Assembly (NCBI RefSeq): GCF_010015445.1 | Contig: NC_053116.1 | Coordinates: forward strand, 40,631,095 to 40,695,094 | Reading direction: 5' to 3' | DNA length: 64,000 nt | Source: Perca fluviatilis | Lineage: Eukaryota > Chordata > Actinopteri > Perciformes > Percidae | Shown here: piece by piece, positions 44,901 through 57,683 of the stretch | How positions within the stretch are numbered: the stretch's first letter is position 1 | Layout: each line of letters opens with the position of its first letter | The notes under the pieces: generated by a model | Seen by the model: the letters and a program-made list of their open reading frames with translations, nothing else | Told to the model about the DNA's origin: nothing | The model's database searches: none | Program-made: the position numbers and the translations under genes

Positions 44901-47900
44901 CCGTAGTACATTCCTGACGCTTTAATTAAGTAGTCTCTCAACTTTTCCTCATCCTCTGTTGAAAAAACCTTCCTGTGGCTTGAATAACCCATGGTTGGCA
45001 TGGTTAGCTCCTGCATCCTTTTTTTAAAAATAATAAATCGTTGTAGGGTGACATGGCAGATGCCATAGGAACCCGCTGCCCCCCTAACTGAACTTCCTCT
45101 CTCAACCTCGCTGGCTGCCAGACAGAGCACCTCCATAGAAACACCCTTAGCTGTGCTTCTCTTGCGATTTCTCATTCTGTGGAAAAAATAAATGCAATAT
45201 ATAGTTGTTCACGCTGTACTTCAATACTTTCAAAATATTGGTTTTGAAACATTAGTGCAAATAAAACACTCTGTGAGTTAAAAATGGCTCCTTTCGTAGT
45301 GTAATTATAGGTGTGGCTTAGTTGTAACAACTAGCCCCGCTGTGACGCGTTTACCTCAGGACTGGCTAGCACTCGCTAAGCGATGGTCACATCTTTTATA
45401 ATGGTACGATGTTTTAGCCAAGAGGACGGTGATCAAGGCAATATAAGATTGGATACACTGACTTTCACACACTCTCGAAATATACTTCTGACCAAAATAA
45501 ATACTTACATGATGCCAAAACACAAATTCCTCTCTCTCTCTGAGACAACGGGAGTCAACAGTATTCCAAGATGGCTGGAACACGTCTAATGGCGATGTCA
45601 TTACATGCCCTGAAGCACATCCGGTTCCACCCTGTGCAACCATCTAAAAAACCTGTTACATTTAACCCCGCGTTACTTTGTGCCCCGCGCTCCCCTACTC
45701 CTGCAGAGGCCGGTAACTCCTGATAATCAGGAACACACAGAATATGCGGCCGCAGGATTACACAGATTTTTCTCCAGATTTTAAATAAAACATATTTAAT
45801 ATTAACACAAATTATTGTACAACCAAAACAAGGAATGCAAAATCAAATTATTATAAGTATTCTTTATCAGATGACCTCAAAAACACTAAGCAATTCTGGA
45901 AGAAACTTAACCCTTTAATTAACAAAACCAATAAAAGTCTTCTTACCAAACTTAAAATGAACAACAACATTATTACTGACCCTATGTCAATGGCCAATGC
46001 TCTCAATCAACATTTTTCCTCTATATGTTGTTCTCAGTCATCTGAGCTCTCCTATTCTAGCATAACAAATACTGTGAACAATGGCTCATTCTCATTTTCA
46101 ACAATTCATCCCTCTGATGTCCAATAGGCAATCTCAGAAATAACATCTTCTAATGGTGCTGGTCCTGATGGTTTGTACATTAAGTTTATTAAGCTTTCTT
46201 CCCATGTCCTAGCATTTCCACTATGTGACTTATTTAATTTATCACTTTCCACTTGCGTAATTCCATTAATGTGGAAATTTGTGAAAGTAACTACACAAAG
46301 GTGGTGACTCACTTGATGTCAACAATTATAGGCCAATCTCCATAATTAGAAATGTAGCTAAGATATTCGAAAAGCTTATTTTTAGGCAATTGTCTAAATA
46401 TATTAATGACTTCTCCCTCTTGACTCCAAATCAATCTGGATTTAGACCTAATCATTCTACAACAACAGCCCTTACCTTACTTATTTACCTTACCCTTACC
46501 TTAAAAATATTTTTTAATTTAACTTATTTTTTAAAGTAAGTGCTGTAGTATAACTAGCAGGAGACAAGTAATAATTGAGGTAAGTTTGGAGACATTACCT
46601 TATTTAATCATTAAATTAATAAATATTTTTGTTGCATCTCTTTTCGGTGTTGTAATTTGTAGATGTCCCTAAGCACTCTTACTGCCCGGTAGTAACAGCA
46701 GCAGCAGCAGCAGAGAGCAGAAGCCAGCAGGCAAGTGTTATTTACATAAACTTCTGGTGTACTTACAAATTTTACAATCCATTGTTTTATGAGAGCATAA
46801 CCTATATATACTACTGTAGACGTTTGGTATCATTTCGGGCATTATTAGTGGGGTAATGTTAAGAGACACTTCGGATCCATTAACATCTGCGCTAAGCTAT
46901 TCAGCTGATAACGCTACGCTACGCTAACTTTCCCAATGTTCAACCCAGGTGAAAAAAGCTTCTGGGGGGGTGTTTGGCTCGAGATCATGGTGCAAAGGAC
47001 CCTAGGGTGAAATTACTCCGAACCATCACTTTAAGATGGCTCTTCTTAATTATTTGCATACAAACTGCAACTGTTTTCCTCATGCTTGATATTTTTATTT
47101 ATTCATCTATTTAGTTATTTACTTTATTTATTCTTATTTTTATTTTTATTAAATTCTTTTTTTTCTTTCTCAACTGTTTGTCTAATATTTAATGGTTTGA
47201 ATGTGGAGGATATGGGTGGTTTTTGGTGTGAAGGAGAGCTTTGTTTTTCTTTGTCAGTATGTATTTCTGATATACTGTATGTTTTTCTTGAGGTCTCCTC
47301 AAGTTATTTTGTTAACTGTTTTGTCTAATTGTGAATGTACTGTATATGTTTGCCTTTAAGGACCCATTTAAAACGAGATTGTACATCTCAAGGGGTTATT
47401 TCTAATAAAGAATTTCCTTATAGTTCTTCAGAAGTATACCTTCAAATAGTTGAAATAGTAGCTAAAAGTACTGACTAAACAGCTGTAATAGTAGCTAAAA
47501 GTACTGAATCAACAGTTGAAATAGTAGCTGATAGTACTGACTAAACAGTTAAATAATATATTATAAAATATTAAATCTGTGTGTGTCCCTACAGGGCTGA
47601 GTGCTGTCTCATCAGCTGCTGGACTTCAGTACTACTTTGTTTATGACAGGAAGAACTTTACTGAAGCCCAAAGATACTGCAGAGAGAAACACACAGACCT
47701 GGTCACTGTAGACAGCATGGAGGTTATGAAGATCCTGAACAAGACGGCAGATTTAAGCAAAATGGTCTACTCCAACAACAGCTACGTGAGTTCACTTTTC
47801 TCTCTTTCATCTCAAAGTCTTTCTGACAGGAGGTATGAAACCCTCCATAGGAACTAATAACTAAATATAGAGCAGTAACAATTATAATATTTGTCTTTGA

Positions 47901-50900
47901 AATGTAGAAGTGTTTGAGTTTAACCTTCAGCAGACAGTAGCCGAGTTTCCATTCACACATTTTTATGTGAATTAAGTGATATTGAATGAATAATTTGAAA
48001 ACCGTAAAATTTGATAAAATTTCATGAATATCGACTCAAAGTTTATACGTTTTGATCTCATTGGATTTCTCTTAAAGGTGCTCTAAGCGATGTCACATTT
48101 TTTTGTTTTTTAGGCTACAACATTTTTTGTCATATACAGCAAACATCTCCTCACTATCTGCTAGCTGTCTGTCCCCTGAACACACTGTAAAAAACATCTC
48201 CTCACTATCTGCTAGCTGCCTGTCCCCTGAACACACTGTAAAAACATCTCCTCACTATCTGCTAGCTGCCTGTCCCCTGAACACACTGTAAAAAACATCT
48301 CCTCACTATCTGCTAGCTGCCTGTCCCCTGAACACACTGTAAAAAACATCTCCTCACTATCTGCTAGCTGCCTGTCCCCTGAACACACTGTAAAAACCAT
48401 CTCCTCACTATCTGCTAGCTGCCTGTCCCCTGAACACACTGTAAAAACATCTCCTCACTATCTGTTAGCTGCCTGTCCCCTGAACACACTGTAAAAACCA
48501 TCTCCTCACTATCTGCTAGCTGCCTGTCCCCTGAACACACTGTAAAAACCATCTCCTCACTATCTGCTAGCTGCCTGTCCCCTGAACACACTGTAAAACA
48601 TATCTCCTCACTATCTGCTAGCTGCCTGTCCCCTGAACACACTGTAAAACATATCTCCTCACTATCTGCTAGCTGTCTGTCCCCTGAACACACTGTAAAA
48701 ACCATAAGTAGCTCTGCATTCTGGGAGCGTAGTGCTCTACTAGGACAATTAGGTACTAGGAGCTGTTCTAGGTATGATGGTGCTTGACCATTTAGAGCTT
48801 TGTAGGTCAGGAGGAGGATTTTAAATTCGATCCTAGATTTTACAGGAAGCCAGTGCAGAGAAGCTAATACAGGAGAAATATGATCTCTTCTCTTAGTTCT
48901 CGTCAGAACACGTGCTGCAGCATTCTGGATAAGCTGGAGAGTCTTAAGGGACTTATTTGAGCAACCTGATAGTAAGGAATTGCAGTAGTCTAGTCTAGAA
49001 GTAACGAATGCATGGACTAGTTTTTCAGCATCGATTTGAGACAGGATATTCCTAATTTTGGCAATGTTACGAAGATGGAAAAAGGCTGTTCTTGAGGTTT
49101 GTTTTAAGTGGGCATTGAAGGATATATCCTGATCAAAAATTACTCCTAAATTTCTGACAGTAGTGCTGGAGGCCAGGGCAATTCCATCCAGAGTAGCTAT
49201 ATGTTTAGATAATGAAGTTCGGCAATAACTTCAGTTTTGTGTGAGTTTAACATCAGGAAATTGTGGGTCATCCAGAATTTTATATCTTTAATACACGCTT
49301 GAAGTTTAGCTAACTGCCCACTTTCGTCTGGCTTAATTGACAGATATAATTGGGTGTCGTCTGCATAACAGTGAAAGTTAATTGAGTGTTTCCTAATAAT
49401 ATTGCCTAGAGGAAGCAAATATAAGGAAAATAGAATTGGTCCAAGCACTGAGCCTTGAGGAACGCCATGGCTAACTTTAGTGTGCTTGGAGGGATTATCG
49501 TTAATGTTAACAAATTGGGATCGCTCAGAGAAATAGGACTTAAACCAGCTAAGTGCGATTCCTTTAATGCCAACTAAGTGTTCCAGTCTCTGTAACAGGA
49601 TGGTATGGTCAATAGTGTCAAATGCAGCACTAAGATCTAGTAAAACAAGAATGGAGACAAGTCCTTTGTCTGCAGCAGTTAGAAGGTCGTTAGTAATTTT
49701 CACGAGTGCCGTCTCTGTGCTATGATTCTTTCTAAATCCTGATTGAAAGTCATCAAATAAACTATTGCTATGTAGAAAATCACATAACTGATTAGCAACC
49801 ACCTTCTCAAGGATCTTGGATAGAAAGGGAAGGTTAGATATAGGTCTATAGTTTGCTAAGACCTCAGGATTGAGGGTGGGTTTTTCAGAAGAGGTTTTTT
49901 CACAGCTATTTTAAATGACTGCGGTACATAACCTGTTAATAAGGACATATTGATCATATCTAGTAGTGAAGTGTTTACCACGGGTAACGCTTCTTTGAGT
50001 AGTCTCGTTGGGATGGGGTCTAAGAGACAGGTAGATGGCTTAGCTGAGGATATCTTTAACATTAATTGTTGAAGGTCTATAGGATAAAAGCAGTCTAAGT
50101 ATATGTCAGGTCTAGTTGTTCTTTCTAGCGGTCCTGCATTTAAAGGTGAACCGTTAGAAGTTGAGGGCAAAAGGTGATGAATTTTATCTCTAATTGTTAT
50201 AATTTTATCATTAAAGAAGCTCATGAAGTCGTCACTACTCAGAGCTAGAGGAATAGATGGCTCAGTAGAGCTGTGACTGTCTGTCAGCCTGGCTACAGTG
50301 CTGAAAAGAAACCTTGGGTTGTTCTTATTTTCTTCTATTAGTGAAGAGTAATAGTCTGATCTGGCCTTTCTTAGGGACTTCCTATAGGTTTTGAGACTTT
50401 CTTGCCAATCCAAACGAGATTCTTCCACTTTGGTGGAACGCCACTTACTTTCAATGTTTCACGAGATTTGTTTTAATTTGCGAGTTTGGGAGTTATACCA
50501 AGGTGCAAGTTTCCTTTGCTTCATCATCTTCTTTTTTAGGGGAGCAACGGAGTCTAAAGTCGTCCGTAGGCAGGTCGTAGCGTCGTCTACAAATGTATCA
50601 ATTTGAGAAGGACTGAGGTTAACATAAAGGTCATCTGTTCTGTTTAGGCATGACAAAGAGTCAAATGCTGTTGGAATATCTTCCTTAAATTTAGCTATAG
50701 CACTGTCAGATAAGCATCTAGTGTATAAGCTTTTATCTAATTTAGTATAGTCAGGTAGTTAGAATTCGAAAGTAATTAAAGAATGATCTGATAGTACCAA
50801 ATTCTGCGGAAATATTATTAAATCCTCAATTTCAATACCATATGCCAGCACAAGGTCGAGAGTGTGGTTAAAACAGTGCGTCGCCTTGTGCACACTCTGA

Positions 50901-51805
50901 CTGAAACCAATTGAATCCAATAATGAGTTGAAAGCAGTACTAAGGCTACGTCCACATGGATATTAAAATCACCTACAATAAGTACTTTGTCTGATTTAAG
51001 GACTAAATATGATAAAAACTCGGACAATTCAGCTAAAAATTCAGAATACGGACCTGGAGCCCTGTAAATAACAACGAATATAATTGGCTGTAATGTTTTC
51101 CATTTTGGATGTTGAAGATTAAGCCTCTAGGAATTTGAGTATTAATATGGCTGGGAGGAGTGGCTTCATTTAGACTACCATATTCTTCATGGGCCAGCCA
51201 GGTTTCAGTAAGACAAAATAAATCAATGTTATTATCTGATATCAACTCGTTTACCAATACTGCTTTAGAAGACAGAGATCTAATATTTAATAGTCCACAT
51301 CTAATTTTCCTATTTTGTTCTATCGTTGCAGTCGTTTTAATTCCAATTAGGTTGTTAAGTATAGCGCATCTTTTGTTTACCTTTGATTTAACCGTGCTTA
51401 TTAGACTATGAGTGGGCGACTGCTCCAATGGAAGCACAGAGGGGCGCTAATATCTAATATCAAACTTGGGTTGTCATGGTTTATGTCCGATAAATAATAA
51501 TGCATTCCCTAGCCCCTTACCCTAATCTTAACCATCACAACTAAATGCCTAACCTTAACCCTTACCCTCACCCTAACCATAACCTAATTCTATCCCTAAT
51601 CCTACAACCAAGTCTTAACCATCAAACAGCCCTTTAAACTTGGAGGGTCCAGCATTTTGGCCCCACAAAGGAGTCGGGACCCCACAAGTATACTGGACTC
51701 CCGGTTTTTGGACCCCACGATTACAGTTAAACAAGCCCACACATACACAGACACACACACACACACACAAACATACACACAAACACACACACAGACACAC
51801 ACAGA

Positions 51806-51840
<35 letters not shown>

Positions 51841-51878
51841 GCCCTCACAGACACACACACACACACACACATACACAG

Positions 51879-51913
<35 letters not shown>

Positions 51914-52136
51914 CACACTAGGGACAAGTGTCGAGAATTAGCTTCGGCTAAAAACACTATGATACATACATCAGATGACTGTTGAAGTTTATCTATGTTT
52001 TTTTGTATCAGTCCCTATCTAAATAAACCTATAAAAAAACACACACACACAAACATACACACAAACAAACACACACAGAGGCACACACAGACACACACAC
52101 ACAGACACACAGACATACATACACACACACACACAT

Positions 52137-52167
<31 letters not shown>

Positions 52168-52212
52168 GAGGCACACACAGACACACACACTCACATTCAC
52201 AGACACACACAT

Positions 52213-52261
<49 letters not shown>

Positions 52262-52348
52262 TAGACACATACAAACACACACACACACACAGGCACACAG
52301 TACACACACACACACAGACACACACACACAGACACACACACATACACA

Positions 52349-52389
<41 letters not shown>

Positions 52390-52427
52390 GCACTCACAGA
52401 CACACACTCACAGTCACACACACAAAC

Positions 52428-52465
<38 letters not shown>

Positions 52466-53394
52466 ACCATAACTCTAACACCAGCAACTGACTGGTCCCC
52501 CCCCCCCGGACTCCCCAATACAGTATTATATACAGTACAGCACATTTTAGAGTGGCCTTTCATTGTGTCCAGCCTAAGGCACACCTGTGCAATAATCCTG
52601 CTGTCTAATCATCATCTTGATATGCCACACCTGTGAGGTGGATGGATTATCTCAGCAAAGGAGAAGTGCTCAATAACAGATATAGACAGACTTGTGAACA
52701 ATGTTTTAGAGAAATAGGCCTTTTCTGTACGTAGAAAAACTCTTAGATCTTTGAGTTCAGCTCATGAAAATGGAGGTTTTAATTTTGTTCAGTGTATTTG
52801 CTTTAGTTTTGTTTCCATTTAATTGAAGGAAGTTTTCTCGTTGAATCAACATTTGATAACATTTAGATAATCTGAAAGCAGACGCTGTTGGTGGAACTGA
52901 AATATGAAATGGTGTATTAATATAGTATAAAATATTAAATGTGCTCTATATGTGTGTGTGTCCCTACAGGGCTGAGTGCTGTCTCATCAGCTGCTGGACG
53001 TCAGTACTATTTTGTTTATGACAGGAAGAACTTTACTGAAGCCCAAAGATACTGCAGAGAGAAACACACAGACCTGGCCACTGTAGACAGCATGGAGGTT
53101 ATGAAGATCCTGAACGACACGGCAGATTTAAGCAAAATGGTCTACTCCAAGAGCAGCTTTGTGAGTTCTCTTTTCTCTCTTTCATCTCAAAGTCTTTCTG
53201 ACAGCAGGTTTAACAGTTTTTTTCGATTGCTAAACGACAGCGGGCACAACTGGAGTCACATGTGCAAAACTCTAACTACAGTCTGCACTACCTACAGTCA
53301 CCTGAGCTAAACAGTTCACATCTCCTGCAAAACTCATTCAAAGCAACACAACTCTTAACACACGTCTCAAACAGTATGCACAGGCCTCACTGAG

Positions 53395-53433
<39 letters not shown>

Positions 53434-53807
53434 TCACTCAGAACACACTGAGGGTAAAAACACTAGCGTCAAACACCAATACAGAAATTACAAACTTTTT
53501 CATCTTTACAGTTTGAACAATTTGAGTGACTTGACACTACTCAACAGTTTATTTAAGGAAAAAATATAGATTGTATAGCATACCAATTTTTACATAAGGT
53601 AAACAAGAAGGAATGAAATTCAGCATTTTTCTTCAATAAAGTATTTTGTCTATAGTAATTTTTGGAATTACTGGGGGAAAAAAACTAAAGGTACATAACA
53701 GTACCAACGAATAGTGTGACTTCAGAAAGTCACAGAAAGTTTGTAATTTCTGTATTGGTGTTTGATGCTAGTGTTTTTACCCTCAGTGTGTTCTGAGTGA
53801 CAGTGTG

Positions 53808-53859
<52 letters not shown>

Positions 53860-55803
53860 TGTGTGTTATCTTACTGAGGCCTGTGCATACTGTTTGGCTG
53901 CACTGAGCCTGTTTTGAGATGTGTGTGAAGAGTTGTGTTGCTTTGAATGAGTTCTGCAGGAGATGTGAACTGTTTAGCTCAGGTGACTGTAGGTAGTGCA
54001 GACTGGAGTTAGAGTTTTGCACATGTGACTCCAGTTGTGCCCGCTGTTGTTTAGCAATCGGAAAAAACTGTAAGCCCTCCTTAGGAACAAAATACTAAAT
54101 GTAGAGCAGTAAAAAGTACAATATTTATCTTTAAAATGTAGTATAGTAGAAGTCTGAAGTCCATCCATCTTCGTCCACTTATCCGGGGTCGGGTCATGGG
54201 GGGCAGCAGCTCCAGCAGGGGACGCCAAAACTTCCCTTTCCCGAGACACATTAACCATCTACAACTGGGGGATCAAGAGGCGTTCCCAGGCCAGGTTGGA
54301 GATATAGTCCCTCCACCTAGTCCTGCTCTTCCCCGAGGCCTCCTCCCATCTGGACGGGCCTCCACCTAGTTCTGGGTCTTCCCCGAGACCTCCTCCCAGC
54401 TGAACGGGCCTCCACCTAGTTCTGGGTCTTCCCCGAGACCTCCTCCCAGCTGGACGGGCCTCCACCTAGTCCTGGGTCTTCCCCGAGACCTCCTCCCAGC
54501 TGGACGTCCCTCCACCTAGTCCTGGGTCTTCCCCGAGACCTCCTCCCAGCTGGACGGGCCTCCACCTAGTCCTGGGTCTTCCCCGAGACCTCCTCCCAGC
54601 TGGACGGGCCTCCACCTAGTCCTGGGTGACACTGACATTGAATCATAGAAACAACTAATGCATTAAAACAAAGCTAAAACATCACAAAACAGTATTTACA
54701 ACAACAGAGATCTATGTTCTCGAGAAGCTAATTGAACAACATGACATCATGACTTCACGTAAACATACACACCACTTTCTAAAGCCAAGTGGTGCGTGTT
54801 ATCTGTACGCATTATGACCTCTCTGCGTGTATGTCTACATCAGAAAGGAGGGTAACAGAATGAAGGAGTCGTAGAGGATCAGACTGATAGTATCAAGACT
54901 CCACCTAGTCCTGGGTCTTCCCCGAGACCTCCTCCCAGCTGGACGTCCCTCCACCTAGTCCTGGGTCTTCCCCGAGACCTCCTCCCAGCTGGACGGGCCT
55001 CCACCTAGTCCTGGGTGACACTGACATTGAATCATAGAAACAACTAATGCAGTGAAACAAAGCTAAAACATCACAAAACAGTATTTACAACAACAGAGAT
55101 CTATGTTCTCGAGAAGCTAATTGAACAACATGACATCATGACGTCACGTAAACATACACACCACTTTCTAAAGCCAAGTGGTGCGTGTTATCTGTACGCA
55201 TCATGACCTCTCTGCGTGTATGTCTACATCAGAAAGGAGGGTAACAGAATGAAGGAGTCGTAGAGGATCAGACTGATAGTATGAAGACTGGAGATAAAAA
55301 GATTAGGTAAACATGGTCTTCAACAAAAAGATCGAGCAGAGTCTAATTCTTTATATCACAATCAAATATTGCTTTCAGAGAGCCTGGATAGGACTGTACG
55401 ATGACCACGTCCCCAACCCCTGGAGGTGGTCACTGTCGGACACAAGTTTCTACAAACCCAGGGAGACGGAGTTCAGACGATGGTACCCTGGTGAACCAAA
55501 CCACGGAGACAGTGGAAAAATCTGCACAGGGATGCATCCTAATGGACTCTGGTACGACGACGGTTGTGACAGCAGTATCCCTTATCCAGTCTGCGCAGAT
55601 GTCAGAGGTGAGAATATTAACTAGTGAAGTTTCCCTTCTCTGCTTCTCTCTGCCTCTTTGTTTTCATTATTCAGGCCTCTGTAGTATCAGTCAGTCACTC
55701 TGACTAAAAGCAGCTTTCACACAGGTGTGTGTGTGCATGTGAGTGTCTGTGTACATTTTGTATGTCAGGACAGCACAATAGTGTGATATATTGCAGGTCT
55801 CAG

Positions 55804-55893
<90 letters not shown>

Positions 55894-57629
55894 ATGCATG
55901 TGCGCTCACACACACGTGTACATGTGCATTTATTATCCATGTGTGTGTGTGTGTATGTGTGTGTGTGTACGTGTGTGTGTGGTTGTGGGTGTGTGTTTGT
56001 GTGTGTTTGTGTGTATGTGTATGTGTGTGTGTGTGTCTGTGTACATTTGTATGTCAGAACAGCACAATAGTGTGATATATTGCAGGTCTCATCTGTTTGT
56101 GTGTGTGTGTGTGTGTGCATGCATGTGCGCTCAGCTCACACACACGTGTACATGTGCATATTTGTTGTCCGTGTGTGTGTGTGTGTGTGCGTGTGTGTGT
56201 GTTTGGGTGCATTTCCATGTGCTGGAAAGCACATAATGTGATCCATTACATGAGGTAGTTCTCAGCTGCTTTATATGAATGTGTGTATGTGGGGGTGGGG
56301 TCAGGGGGGAGGGAGGAGGGGTGTATGTGTGTGTGTTTGTGTTCATCTGCTGTAAAGTGCAATAGCGCCCCATTGCACCACAAAAGGAAGGAAGACCGCA
56401 AATGCTATAAGATTAAATAAAACACCCAAAATTCAATGAAAGCAGTGATCATTATTTTTGGTTAATTTGGTTGAAAGAAACCCATATTTCTGCTAAAGAA
56501 ACTTTGAAAACGGGTCCAATTTGACTCGTGCATGTTCACGTGCACACATCTTGCAATATAAACAGAACATGTGTTTAATAATCCTGAGGAAATATTCATA
56601 TGCAGAAAATCAACAATATAATCATGTTTTTTAGATTGTTTGGTAGATTTAAGGACATTTCTCATTAATGTGGAGAGACTGTTAAGACATAAAGTTATTC
56701 ATTAGTTTATTGATGTGGTTCTTTATATCTCAGTGGATTTATTTTAGATATTATTATATTATAAAGACATGAATCACAGATGTAGATGGATGGGAGGTTG
56801 TATGTTACGCTGCCTCTACACTTCTCTCTGCTTCATTTTCAGGATCAGATGTGACTTTTGTCGTCGGCAACACCTCTATGACATGGCCTGAAGCCCAGAG
56901 CTACTGCAGAGATCGCCACACAGACCTGGCCAGTGTGAGAAACATGGCAGAGCACTTGAAGGTAAAGGACGCGGCTGAGGGAAACTGGGTCTGGATCGGT
57001 CTTTTCAGAGACTCCTGGAAGTGGTCAGATGGAAGTACCTCCTCATTCAGCTCCTGGAAGGTCGGCCAACCTGATTACAACAACGGGAACAAGATTTGTG
57101 TGGCTGCAGACTTCAGCCAATCAGGAGCCTGGGAGGAGTGGCCCTGTGACATGGAGAGAGCGTTCATTTGCTACGGTCCAGGTGAGTGCTAACCCGGGAT
57201 TCAAACAGCTTTTACATTTAGATTCAGGGAACACCAAACATGAAGTTGTGGAGAGTAAATGTGAACATGATGATGTGGATCATTTCCATGGAATAGTTAG
57301 TAAAGTTAGCATGCAGTGGTGATCAGCTGCAGATGGTAAGTGCTCGGTGATGTTTTAAGCCCCAAATGTCAACTTCTAGGTGGTGTCACTACCCGATGTG
57401 AGTCGAGTGCAGATGTGAGTTGCGCATGCTCAGATTTAAACGGTTTACAGGATCCGAACACCACAGGGGAGAAACGTGCTCGGCTAATGTGGGCTTACTT
57501 TGGGCTTCCTTTAGCGAAGTTGACGGGATACAGTGAGAGGTAGCGGGATCGATGTCCGCATCCTCCAGCTTCTCTTTTTACCAAAACACCACCGTACTAG
57601 TCTGGAAAATAACGTTTCAATTAGTTGCA

Positions 57630-57683
<54 letters not shown>

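Larger units (their letters stand above)
43206..45175 (-). pseudogene. Pogo-like (DDE_1) transposase with C-terminal PHD-like finger, broken
   Basis: The N-terminal part (45175-44882) is a helix-turn-helix domain ([17 protein letters not shown]), followed by [19 protein letters not shown] and a consensus-like splice donor (GTAGGC). The catalytic part (44337-43206) has [33 protein letters not shown] and [16 protein letters not shown], typical of Tigger/pogo transposases. A frame change lies near 43975. No region with the first catalytic aspartate is visible, and a SINE lies between the parts. Near the end are four 14-residue repeats ([14 protein letters not shown]), a basic linker and a C-x2-C...W-x2-C-x2-C-x4-H-x2-C finger (CVVCGEHF ... 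[12 protein letters not shown]). Such fingers occur in fish pogo-like proteins (recall). Confidence 0.8.
42338..45695 (-). mobile_element. Pogo-like DNA transposon with TA target duplication
   Basis: Left end GGGAAGCGCGGGGCACAAAG and right end, read inward, GGGGAGCGCGGGGCACAAAG. The element is flanked by TA on both sides (42336-42337 and 45696-45697). It holds a pogo-like transposase on the minus strand and is interrupted by a SINE. Subterminal AGTTGTAACA motifs lie near both ends (42549 and 42570; 45321). It lies in intron 1 of gene C. Confidence 0.9.

Noticed and set aside
47086..47328. Hydrophobic Leu/Phe-rich small ORF
   Set aside because: AT-rich LINE 3' end; low complexity and no conserved counterpart.
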